Shown here: piece by piece, positions 1-5,884 of the stretch
How the letters are laid out: every line of letters begins with the position of its first letter
Numbering within the stretch: the first letter of the stretch is position 1
DNA from: Spirochaetaceae bacterium
GTDB taxonomy: Bacteria; Spirochaetota; Spirochaetia; B11-G9
Assembly (NCBI GenBank): GCA_030600745.1
Contig: JAUVLL010000194.1
Location: 1-6,601, forward strand
Direction of reading: 5' to 3'
Length of the DNA: 6,601 nt
Translations under genes and position numbers: made by a program
Notes under the pieces: generated by a model
What the model saw: the letters and a program-made list of their open reading frames with translations, nothing else
What the model was told of the DNA's origin: nothing
Databases searched by the model: none

Positions 1-1
1 A

Positions 2-268
2 AATTTTGCATGTGCTCTATTAGATGAAGCCCTTTCCTTATTTTTAAATGGAGAATCGGATGTAGCAAGATTAGTATTAAGAGATTTAGTAAATTCAACT
101 GTAGGATTTGAATATTTAGCTACCGAAATCGAAAAACCCAGTAAAAGTCTGCATCGTATGTTATCTGCAAAAGGAAATCCTACAATGAATAATCTAACTA
201 ATATTTTTACAGTACTAAGACAAAAACTTAATGTAAATATAGAGGTTCATACAGTACCTTTACATTAA
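2..268 (+). CDS. HTH antidote-like protein, addiction-module (HigA/COG3636) type, 3' part only
   Basis: The open frame enters from the left edge and runs 88 codons to TAA at 266-268; the start is outside the window. The product has an alpha-helical lead (ALLDEALSLFLNGESD) followed by a helix-turn-helix region, LATEIEKPSKSLHRMLSAKG then NPTMNNLTNIFTVLRQKLNV. The pattern 'x-L-x-R-M-L-S-x-x-G-N-P' is typical of the small 'probable addiction module antidote' and HTH regulator family (COG3636/HI1420-like, usually about 95-115 aa), so perhaps 10-25 residues are missing. In that family the antidote binds DNA and usually lies just downstream of a RelE/HigB-like toxin gene, which would be off the left edge; this is inference. 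My hand count gives about 29-30% GC, lower than the transporter genes, which fits a horizontally acquired gene. It could equally be an orphan regulator. No terminator follows it. Confidence 0.62.
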   Translation, partial: NFACALLDEALSLFLNGESDVARLVLRDLVNSTVGFEYLATEIEKPSKSLHRMLSAKGNPTMNNLTNIFTVLRQKLNVNIEVHTVPLH

Positions 269-301
269 AATTTATTAATAACCATAGACATATGCACAAA
301 A

Positions 302-320
302 ATCAGTGAAAATAACTGAT
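302..320 (+). other. 6-bp inverted repeat abutting the kinase start codon
   Basis: ATCAGT (302-307) and ACTGAT (315-320) are perfect reverse complements separated by 7 nt, and the right arm ends one base before the TTG at 322. In RNA this would be a weak hairpin just in front of the start codon; in DNA it could be a small operator. No Shine-Dalgarno is visible in this gap, so the structure sits where a ribosome site would be expected. A chance occurrence cannot be excluded. Confidence 0.35.
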
Positions 321-321
321 A

Positions 322-1545
322 TTGAAAAAGATATTTGCATTTAACAGATTTAAGCAGCCTCTCCGTATTTCTGCAGTGGTGTTCTCCACCCTTAGTCATC
401 TTATTTCCATACTGCTGTTCAGTCTTTATTACACAAATCTGGAAGTCGGATACCACTTTCTAGGGCAGTTTTATGCCCTGGTTCTGTTTTCCCTTATTTT
501 CAGCCTGATGCTCTTTTTTATTCATGAAACCCGTACTCAATTAATAATCCTTTTCTTACGCTATCTTCTTCTATTTCTAATAGGATATCCCCTGGGTAAT
601 TATATTGGAATAGAACTTATTTTATACTCTTCACTGGTAATCGAAATCTCATTCTATCTCTCATTTCCCGGTAATCTGATAGTACAGTCCATTATCTTTT
701 TTCTTTTTATACTAACCCAGGGAGATGTATCTGCATGGCAGCTGAATATCAGCAGAGTCTCCATCCATGATTTAATAGCAACAACGGTATACAGCCTGAC
801 TATAATTACCGTTTCTCTAATGTTTAAACAGAGCACAACAAAAGGTATTGAAAAAACAAAAAGAATTATACATCTTGATTCTGCAATCACTCAACTTACT
901 GATGCTAATATTGGATTTCAAAGCTATGTAAAAACCCTGGAAATGCAGACACTGATTGAGGAACGTAAACGTGTATCCAGAGAAATTCACGATACTGTAG
1001 GATATGTTCTTACAAATATTATAATGATGATGGAAGCTGCCGCTCTTCTTCCAAATGAAAAAAAAACCAAACGAAATGAAATACTCTTAACGGCAAGGAA
1101 CCAGGCTCAGAAAGGGCTTTCAGAAACAAGAGCCGCTCTGCGACTTCTTCGAAATGAAAGAATTGTGAAAACCTATGGTACTAATATGATTAAAGAACTG
1201 GTCTCAGTATTCCAGGAGGCCACCGGCATTGAGATACAGGTCGAGTACGGTAATTTGGCCGGTTTTACAAATGACAGGATAGATGCTATTATTTTTAGGA
1301 CAATCCAGGAAGGAATGACAAACGCATTCCGTCATGGGATGGCAACAGTTATTAGAATTAACTTCTGGATTTCCGGGAAAAAATTGAGAGTATCGATACA
1401 CGATAATGGTATAGGATCCAAGGAGATTGTTGATGGTATCGGAGTTGCTGGAATGAGGGAACGTATTTCTGATATTGGAGGTACTATCGATATCAGGAAT
1501 GTGGACGATGGATTTAAAATTGATGTAGAAATACCCCTGGAGTAA
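322..1545 (+). CDS. Membrane sensor histidine kinase, HisKA_3/NarL class
   Basis: This 407-aa protein is a two-component sensor that should autophosphorylate on histidine and pass the phosphate to the regulator encoded next. The N-terminal half is hydrophobic, with about six membrane segments (roughly residues 17-37, 48-67, 73-90, 94-113, 118-133 and 149-167) and no large extracellular loop, so sensing is probably within or close to the membrane. A linker leads to the HisKA_3 dimerisation helix, EERKRVSREIHD, with phospho-acceptor H223. The HATPase domain has an N box (E330, N334, H338), a G1 box DNGIG (361-365) and a G2-like GIGVAGM (372-378). It ends in a short beta segment, with no receiver domain. 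The start is a TTG without a recognisable ribosome site; an in-frame stop at 313-315 limits the 5' extension, and a CTG at 316 is the only other upstream choice. An A9 run at 1058-1066 lies between the two DHp helices. The ligand is unknown. Confidence 0.9.
   Translation: MKKIFAFNRFKQPLRISAVVFSTLSHLISILLFSLYYTNLEVGYHFLGQFYALVLFSLIFSLMLFFIHETRTQLIILFLRYLLLFLIGYPLGNYIGIELILYSSLVIEISFYLSFPGNLIVQSIIFFLFILTQGDVSAWQLNISRVSIHDLIATTVYSLTIITVSLMFKQSTTKGIEKTKRIIHLDSAITQLTDANIGFQSYVKTLEMQTLIEERKRVSREIHDTVGYVLTNIIMMMEAAALLPNEKKTKRNEILLTARNQAQKGLSETRAALRLLRNERIVKTYGTNMIKELVSVFQEATGIEIQVEYGNLAGFTNDRIDAIIFRTIQEGMTNAFRHGMATVIRINFWISGKKLRVSIHDNGIGSKEIVDGIGVAGMRERISDIGGTIDIRNVDDGFKIDVEIPLE
1539..1542 (+). promoter_or_regulatory. 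Shine-Dalgarno inside the kinase 3' end, sets the regulator TTG start
   Basis: GGAG at 1539-1542 overlaps the last kinase codons and is 7 nt before the TTG at 1550. An ATG at 1554 is out of frame with the regulator, so the TTG is the best start. The arrangement suggests translational coupling of the kinase and regulator. Confidence 0.7.
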
Positions 1546-1549
1546 AGAA

Positions 1550-2230
1550 TTGGATGAAATCAAGGTTCTTCTGGTAGATGATCAGATACTCTTTATCGAA
1601 AGTCTTAAAGCCGTCATTGAAACACTGACAGAGGATATTCGAATAATAAATATTGCACATAACGGGCTGGAGACCATCAAAATGGTAAAGAAAGAAACAC
1701 CGGACATCATACTACTTGATGTTCGGATGCCGGGAATGGACGGTGTCGAAACTGTAAAGATACTCCACCGGAAATATCCGCAGATAAAAATTATGATGCT
1801 TACAACATTTGATGATGATTTTTATGTTCACGAAGCCCTTGAACATGGAGCAGCGGGATATATGCTTAAAGATGTACCCCCGGCAGATCTTATCAATTCA
1901 ATCAGGGCACTGAATAATGGAACAATTCAAATGTCCCCCCGGATAATGGTTAAATTAATGGATCATTCGGGAGGTGAGAGTTCTCATTATGATCCCTATA
2001 GAGCTTCCAGAGAGATAGAAAAACTAAGCCGGCGGGAACAGGAAGTTCTGCTTCTGATCTCCCGGAATATGGATAATTCAGAAATTGCAGAAAAGTTCTT
2101 TATCGCTGAGCAGACAGTCAAAAACCATATAAGCAGTATTTATTCCAAACTTGGAATACATGATCGATCAGTTGCAATAAAGATGGCCAAAACCGCTAAC
2201 CTGGAAGACAGGTTTACTTATCTGGCCTGA
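1550..2230 (+). CDS. Response regulator, NarL/FixJ family (receiver + LuxR HTH)
   Basis: This 226-aa cytoplasmic transcription factor is the likely partner of the kinase that ends 4 nt upstream. The receiver domain (about residues 4-120) carries the acidic pair D10/D11, phospho-acceptor D57 in IILLDVRMPGMDG, the switch threonine in LTTFDDD (T85/T86) and the conserved lysine K107 in YMLKD. A linker of about 35 residues leads to a LuxR-type DNA-binding domain (about 157-217). There LSRREQEVLLLI and NSEIAEKFFIAEQTVKNHISSIYSKLGI match the family helix-turn-helix closely. Length and domain order are normal for the family. The start is a TTG with a Shine-Dalgarno in the end of the kinase gene. Its targets are not shown by the sequence. 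The closest candidate is the importer promoter about 200 bp downstream, which has a cluster of palindromes upstream of its -35. Confidence 0.93.
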   Translation: MDEIKVLLVDDQILFIESLKAVIETLTEDIRIINIAHNGLETIKMVKKETPDIILLDVRMPGMDGVETVKILHRKYPQIKIMMLTTFDDDFYVHEALEHGAAGYMLKDVPPADLINSIRALNNGTIQMSPRIMVKLMDHSGGESSHYDPYRASREIEKLSRREQEVLLLISRNMDNSEIAEKFFIAEQTVKNHISSIYSKLGIHDRSVAIKMAKTANLEDRFTYLA

Positions 2231-2248
2231 CGACCCCAGGCAGATAAG
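2217..2248 (+). other. Bulged hairpin over the response-regulator stop codon
   Basis: CTTATCTG (2217-2224) pairs with CAGATAAG (2241-2248), and inside it CCTG (2226-2229) pairs with CAGG (2237-2240). This gives a 12-bp stem with a single bulged G at 2225 and a 7-nt loop (2230-2236). The regulator stop codon TGA (2228-2230) lies in the stem and loop. No T tract follows on either strand, so it is not a classical intrinsic terminator. It could protect the mRNA 3' end or assist factor-dependent termination of the kinase-regulator operon. Confidence 0.5.
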
Positions 2249-2367
2249 GGGAGAACGGAGTAGGGAGAATGGAGATCGGGGGATTTCGGTTTTCTGTATC
2301 TGGTTTCCAAATTCAGGGCGCAAGGCATTGCACAACTACCCCTTCCTTCCGTCTCCGTTCTCCCTTT
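2246..2367. repeat. Short intergenic element with inverted and tandem purine-rich repeats
   Basis: GGGAGAACGGAG at 2249-2260 is repeated with one mismatch at 2263-2274 (GGGAGAATGGAG), a 14-nt period. Its exact reverse complement CTCCGTTCTCCC occurs at 2353-2364. The inverted arms extend to 15 positions (2246-2260 against 2353-2367) with one G-T pair, and enclose 92 bp. The left part is purine-rich and the right part pyrimidine-rich, unlike the surrounding coding sequence. The shape is that of a small dispersed intergenic repeat or MITE-like remnant. No target-site duplication is seen and a second copy cannot be sought within this window, so mobility is unproven. Confidence 0.45.
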
Positions 2368-2370
2368 TCC

Positions 2371-2407
2371 AGTACCAGTACTATAAAAACAGTACTGACA
2401 TAGTACT
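2371..2407. promoter_or_regulatory. Cluster of AGTACT palindromes, candidate operator array
   Basis: AGTACT occurs at 2377-2382, 2391-2396 and 2402-2407, with a degenerate AGTACC at 2371-2376. Two copies sit in 8-bp perfect palindromes, CAGTACTG (2390-2397) and TAGTACTA (2401-2408). Centre-to-centre spacing is 14 and 11 bp. The array ends about 10 bp before the proposed -35 of the importer promoter, which is where an activator would bind. The adjacent response regulator is the natural candidate ligand, but that assignment is inference. Confidence 0.5.
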
Positions 2408-2416
2408 AAAATGATG

Positions 2417-2445
2417 TTGCCTACTATCAGACCTAGTTCTAGTAT
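2417..2445 (+). promoter_or_regulatory. Sigma70-type promoter for the ABC importer
   Basis: TTGCCT (2417-2422) and TAGTAT (2440-2445) are separated by 17 bp, in an AT-rich stretch that continues ATAAAAAA. Transcription would begin near 2452, giving a leader of about 26 nt with AGGAG (2467-2471) 6 nt before the ATG. Both boxes are imperfect, which suits a promoter that needs an activator. CTGACA at 2395-2400 is an alternative -35-like box but has no well-spaced -10. Confidence 0.5.
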
Positions 2446-2477
2446 AAAAAATACAAACAATAAAAAAGGAGTCTTTT

Positions 2478-3854
2478 ATGAAAAAAGCAATTCTAATCAT
2501 CCTGGCTTCTCTATTAATTCTACTCCCACTGAGTGTATTTGCAGGTGGAGCAGAAGAAGTACAGGAAGCAGGACCCGTATCATTCGATTTCTGGACTACA
2601 GAAACACAGTCAGACAGAATGGCAACAATTCAGGTTCTTATTGACACTTATACAACTCTTTATCCTGATGTATCCATCAATCTGGTTGCAGTGGATGAAA
2701 ACGATCTGGCAACCCATGTACAGACTGCATCTGCAGCCGGAACTCTTCCTGCAATGTTTGAAGCTCCCGCAGAAACAGCAGTTGCATTCGGGGTTGAAGG
2801 AATTTTGGATACAGCAGCAGTAACAGACATTGTAAATGGAATAGGCAAAGACAAGTTCTATCAGGGAGCTCTAAAGGTCCTCGAAACCAGTGCTAAAGAC
2901 GGCTACTATGCACTCCCCTATCATGGATGGGTACAGGGTTTATGGTACAGAGCAGACTGGTTTGAAGAAGCCGGACTTGAACCACCAGCAACATGGGAAG
3001 CAACACTTAAAGCTGCAAAGTACTTCTATAAACCAGATGAAAATCAGTATGGTATACTTGTAGGAACAAAGCCGGAAGGTTATGCCGAACAATGTTTTAC
3101 ACCAATAGCTATGGCAAATAATGCCGCCCTTTTTGATAAAGATGGAAAGCTGGTATTCAACTCTCCTGAAATGAAGGAAGCTGTAGAATACTATGCTGAA
3201 CTTGCAAAATACAATCCTCCGGGACCACAGACATGGAGAGCAAGAGACTACTATCTACAGGGAAAGCTGGCGATGTTCTACTACTCTACCTATATTATGG
3301 ACGACCTTGCACTTCAGGAAGTTGCAGCAGGTTCTCTTACATCTGAAAACTTTGAGAATCTGAAAGGGTCCGGGTTTGATCCTGAACTTGTTGATAAAAC
3401 AAAACTTGCACCAATTATGACAAACAAAGCATCTGCAGGATACGGAACAGTTGTTGCTTTCGGTCTTTTCAACCAGGATGACAGTGCAAAAACTGCTGCT
3501 GCAAAAAACTTTATCAAGTATCTCTATACTCAAAATGCTTATATAACCTTTCTTCATATGGCACCGGGCGGGATGAATCCTATGCTTAAAGAAATTTCAA
3601 CAAATGCAAGGTTTCAGAACGATCCCAAGGGTATCTTTAAGCACTATGGCGCTGAAAAGATGGGTGAAATTATCCAGGGTCTGGACAGTATTGAAACATT
3701 CAGTATTGTAGACGGAAACAGAATGGAAGCTGCAAGTGTTATTACTGCACAGCAAATTATTCCTCAGATGTTGTACAAAGTTACACAGGAAGGAATGGAC
3801 GTTGACAAAGCAATGGCATGGGCAGAAGGCGAAATGGAAAAACTCGTAAAGTAG
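2478..3854 (+). CDS. Carbohydrate ABC transporter substrate-binding protein (family 1/MalE-like)
   Basis: This 458-aa periplasmic protein should capture a sugar or glycoside and deliver it to the two permeases encoded downstream. Residues 1-22 form a signal peptide: MKKA, then a long leucine/isoleucine core, then LSVFA before GGAEE. There is no lipobox cysteine, so it is probably a soluble periplasmic protein cut after A22. The mature part starts with the typical strand VSFDFWT. It contains the family segment LPYHGWVQGLWYRADWFEEA (146-165) followed by PPATWEATLKAAKYF (169-183), and YYLQGKLAMFYYSTY (258-272), the equivalent of the usual 'F..GkaAM' region. Aromatic residues (W151, W156, Y157, W161) are candidates for stacking on sugar rings. 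The length is normal. The gene has its own promoter and a strong ribosome site (AGGAG, 6 nt spacing), and is followed by a terminator. The substrate cannot be named from sequence alone. Confidence 0.93.
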   Translation: MKKAILIILASLLILLPLSVFAGGAEEVQEAGPVSFDFWTTETQSDRMATIQVLIDTYTTLYPDVSINLVAVDENDLATHVQTASAAGTLPAMFEAPAETAVAFGVEGILDTAAVTDIVNGIGKDKFYQGALKVLETSAKDGYYALPYHGWVQGLWYRADWFEEAGLEPPATWEATLKAAKYFYKPDENQYGILVGTKPEGYAEQCFTPIAMANNAALFDKDGKLVFNSPEMKEAVEYYAELAKYNPPGPQTWRARDYYLQGKLAMFYYSTYIMDDLALQEVAAGSLTSENFENLKGSGFDPELVDKTKLAPIMTNKASAGYGTVVAFGLFNQDDSAKTAAAKNFIKYLYTQNAYITFLHMAPGGMNPMLKEISTNARFQNDPKGIFKHYGAEKMGEIIQGLDSIETFSIVDGNRMEAASVITAQQIIPQMLYKVTQEGMDVDKAMAWAEGEMEKLVK

Positions 3855-3869
3855 ATTTAATAAGTATGC

Positions 3870-3902
3870 GAGCTGTCCGGAACGCCCGGACAGCTCTTTT
3901 TT
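3870..3902 (+). terminator. Rho-independent terminator/attenuator between binding protein and permease genes
   Basis: GAGCTGTCCGG (3870-3880) and CCGGACAGCTC (3886-3896) form a perfect 11-bp GC-rich stem with loop AACGC, followed by six T residues (3897-3902). It begins 15 nt after the binding-protein stop. Such internal terminators are known in sugar-importer operons, where they stabilise and favour the binding-protein mRNA over the permease message. Some read-through is presumed because no clear promoter is seen before the permeases. Confidence 0.9.
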
Positions 3903-3956
3903 CTTATCCGGCTGTTATAAGTCAAGCCTTGCCGGTAAAAATTTCAAAGGCTGGTC

Positions 3957-3969
3957 GGGACTTCGTCCC
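3957..3969 (+). other. Small hairpin in the permease leader
   Basis: GGGAC (3957-3961) and GTCCC (3965-3969) pair around the 3-nt loop TTC. It lies between the terminator and the Shine-Dalgarno hairpin. CCGGC (3908-3912) can also pair with GCCGG (3931-3935) just upstream. There is no T tract, so it may be a stabilising or regulatory structure, or part of a dispersed repeat. Confidence 0.4.
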
Positions 3970-3975
3970 TGCTCG

Positions 3976-3993
3976 CCTATGCAACCATAGGAG
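3976..3993 (+). promoter_or_regulatory. Hairpin sequestering the Shine-Dalgarno of the first permease
   Basis: CCTATG (3976-3981) and CATAGG (3986-3991) are perfect reverse complements around the 4-nt loop CAAC. The right arm contains the first three bases of the Shine-Dalgarno AGGAG (3989-3993), which is 6 nt before the ATG at 4000. Folding would partly hide the ribosome site and lower permease translation. The stem is short and may be only moderately stable. Confidence 0.5.
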
Positions 3994-3999
3994 TAAAGT

Positions 4000-4893
4000 A
4001 TGAATCTGGCAGGCATCTTAAATCAGAACAACTTAAACAGACAGCAGAGAGAAAGTGTCCTTGGATGGGCACTGATACTTCCTGCTGTACTTATTATCCT
4101 CTCTTTAATTTTGTATCCGATAATATACAACATCTATTTAAGTTTTTTTGATGTAAATCTGGAAGGCGGGAACACCTATATAGGGCTGGATAACTACAGT
4201 AATGTAGTGTTTGATTCAGTGTTCTGGAATTCTGTCTATACTACTATTCTGTATGTTCTATTCACCACCATAGGAACTACCCTTCTCGGCTTAATAGTTG
4301 CCCTGGCCATGAACAAGGAGTTTCCCCTTAGAGGTCTTGTAAGGAGCCTGATCCTGCTCCCCTATGTAGCACCGGTTATATCAGTAGTGTTTGCATGGAA
4401 GTTTATATTTGATCCTGTTAACGGTATTTTCATGGACATTACTTACGAGAAACTGGGAATGTTTTCCGAAAGGTTCAACATGATTGGAACTCCGGAATAT
4501 GCTGTATGGGTGGCAATTCTCTTTAGCATATGGAAGGGATTTCCATTCGCCTATCTGATGATACTCTCACGCCTTCAGGCAATTGACGCAACACTGTATG
4601 AGGCTGCGGAGATAGATGGTGCCAATAGATGGGAAAAATTTAAAAGCATTACTTTTCCTGAAGTATACTTTGTAGTTGGTGCAATAGTACTACTAAGGAT
4701 AATATGGAATTTCAACAAGTTTGAGGATATATACCTGTTAACAAGGAATGTCAAGGTTCTGGCTGTATATACATACTTCAAGGCATTTACAGGTTACATG
4801 GAGATGGGACAGGGAGCCTCTCTGGCTGTAATCCAGTTTCTCCTGTTAATTGGTTTTATTTTATTCTACGTTAAGAGGGTACTAAAATGGTAA
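4000..4893 (+). CDS. Sugar ABC transporter permease, MalF/UgpA type
   Basis: This 297-aa inner-membrane subunit should form half of the channel for the sugar captured by the upstream binding protein. After a short polar N-terminus it has six probable membrane helices (about 20-48, 77-104, 113-137, 167-190, 221-243 and 272-292). The cytoplasmic EAA loop, which contacts the ATPase, is clear: EAAEIDGANRWEKFKSITFPE (201-221), close to the family consensus EAA..DGA......I..P. The usual segment after helix 5, where many relatives have a GGP motif, is replaced by LLTRNVKVLAVYTYFKAF (246-263) and looks a few residues shorter. The start is ATG with AGGAG at 3989-3993. The 3' end overlaps the next permease gene by 7 nt. 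No ATPase gene is adjacent. Confidence 0.93.
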   Translation: MNLAGILNQNNLNRQQRESVLGWALILPAVLIILSLILYPIIYNIYLSFFDVNLEGGNTYIGLDNYSNVVFDSVFWNSVYTTILYVLFTTIGTTLLGLIVALAMNKEFPLRGLVRSLILLPYVAPVISVVFAWKFIFDPVNGIFMDITYEKLGMFSERFNMIGTPEYAVWVAILFSIWKGFPFAYLMILSRLQAIDATLYEAAEIDGANRWEKFKSITFPEVYFVVGAIVLLRIIWNFNKFEDIYLLTRNVKVLAVYTYFKAFTGYMEMGQGASLAVIQFLLLIGFILFYVKRVLKW

Positions 4894-5849
4894 AAAATAA
4901 AAGTTTTCTAAACCGGGCAGGTTTTTTCCTGCTGGTAATGGCTATAGTGTTATTCTCCATCTTTCCATTTATACAAATGCTCTCCACTTCTCTTAAGTAC
5001 CAGTGGGACTGGGGTAACCCGTCGCTCATACCGACCCAGATAAATCTGGAAGCCTACAAGGAACTGCTCAATATCGGACAGGGAGAAGTAGAACTTCACG
5101 AATCGGTACAAAACCTTATTGATGAAACACCGGACATAACAAAGGCCCAAAAGAAAGCCATAATTGCAAAATTCCGGGATACAAGCAGTGTATTTCCATT
5201 CTTCCGCTATTTCGGTAATTCTCTTATATTGGCTACAATTGCCGCACTACTATCCGTATCTATAGCTATTCTGGGAGCCTACTCATTCAGTAGAATGCAG
5301 TACAAAGGAAGATCAACCATACAAAGAGGAGTTTTGTTTGTATATATGTTCGGAGGAATGCTGCTGCTTATTCCCCTTTATAAGATGTTTGTAAGTCTGG
5401 GCTTCCTAAGCACAAAAACAGGAACATTCACCTCTCTTATTGTCATCTATCTGGTTCAAACACTGCCGGTTTCCCTCTATATGCTGGGAAATTACTTCAG
5501 GACCATCTCTTTTTCTATAGAAGAAGCGGCAATGATTGAGGGAGCAGGAAGATTCGAAACTATCTGGAAGATAATTGTTCCATTGTCTGCCTCCGCAATA
5601 GTTACAGTGTTTGTCTACAGCTTTATGATAGCCTGGAACGAGTATCTGTATGCCTCTGTATTTCTCCGGGGGTTTGAGAGACTTCATACCCTGCCTATAG
5701 GACTTCAGACTCTGTATTATTCCAAGAATGCAATCTGGGACAGAATAATGGCAGCATCCATGTTGACAGCTGTGCCTGTAATTGTACTGTTTATGTCCAT
5801 CCAGAAAAACCTTGCAGGAGGAATGTCTGCAGGTGGTGTTAAGGAATAG
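4887..5849 (+). CDS. Sugar ABC transporter permease, MalG type, with enlarged first periplasmic loop
   Basis: This 320-aa inner-membrane protein is the second channel subunit. It starts at an ATG inside the last codons of the previous permease (ATGGTAA overlap), with GAGGG at 4875-4879 7 nt upstream, so the two are probably translationally coupled. Membrane segments fall near residues 11-33, 108-134, 147-170, 181-204, 235-257 and 288-306. The EAA loop IEEAAMIEGAGRFETIWKII (211-230), continuing into VPLS, is intact, with E in place of the common D before GA. The family motif RYFGNSL is at 107-113. Between the first helix and that motif lies a charged, probably helical insertion of roughly 40 residues (about 62-104), absent from typical 270-280-aa relatives. 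The insertion explains the length and may touch the binding protein. Confidence 0.93.
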   Translation: MVKNKSFLNRAGFFLLVMAIVLFSIFPFIQMLSTSLKYQWDWGNPSLIPTQINLEAYKELLNIGQGEVELHESVQNLIDETPDITKAQKKAIIAKFRDTSSVFPFFRYFGNSLILATIAALLSVSIAILGAYSFSRMQYKGRSTIQRGVLFVYMFGGMLLLIPLYKMFVSLGFLSTKTGTFTSLIVIYLVQTLPVSLYMLGNYFRTISFSIEEAAMIEGAGRFETIWKIIVPLSASAIVTVFVYSFMIAWNEYLYASVFLRGFERLHTLPIGLQTLYYSKNAIWDRIMAASMLTAVPVIVLFMSIQKNLAGGMSAGGVKE

Positions 5850-5884
5850 CATTTTATAGAGTCAGGCTTGAATTTAAATAGAGA

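Noticed and set aside
1204..1563. 119-codon open frame on the minus strand
   Set aside because: It is antisense to the ATPase domain of the histidine kinase, whose N, G1 and G2 boxes are intact; its product shows no domain pattern.
2310..2350. Integron attC-like site around GCGCAAGGCATTGCACAAC
   Set aside because: No paired RYYYAAC/GTTRRRY core sites and no integrase or cassette context; the central stem is only 4 bp.
2249..2364. The 12-bp inverted repeat as a transcription terminator
   Set aside because: The 92-nt loop and the lack of a proper T tract make an intrinsic terminator unlikely.
2371..2407. AGTACT repeats as a CRISPR-like array
   Set aside because: The units are only 6-8 bp with 5-8 bp between them, far below the size of CRISPR repeats and spacers; an operator cluster fits better.
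2218..2460. 80-codon open frame on the minus strand across the regulator-importer gap
   Set aside because: It coincides with the repeat element, and the predicted product is of low complexity and atypical. It is more likely a by-product of the repeat than a gene, though it is the only minus-strand frame not fully opposite a gene.
2411..2823. Two other-frame open frames at the start of the binding-protein gene
   Set aside because: They overlap the signal peptide and N-terminal domain of the binding protein in other frames and give no recognisable product.
3818..4003. 61-codon open frame spanning the binding-protein end and the permease leader
   Set aside because: It reads through the intrinsic terminator and both leader hairpins, starts inside the binding-protein gene without a ribosome site, and has no conserved features.
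5406..5852. 148-codon open frame on the minus strand
   Set aside because: It lies entirely opposite the well-supported MalG-type permease gene, its product is rich in Cys/His/Arg with no recognisable motif, and it has no ribosome site or promoter that I can see.
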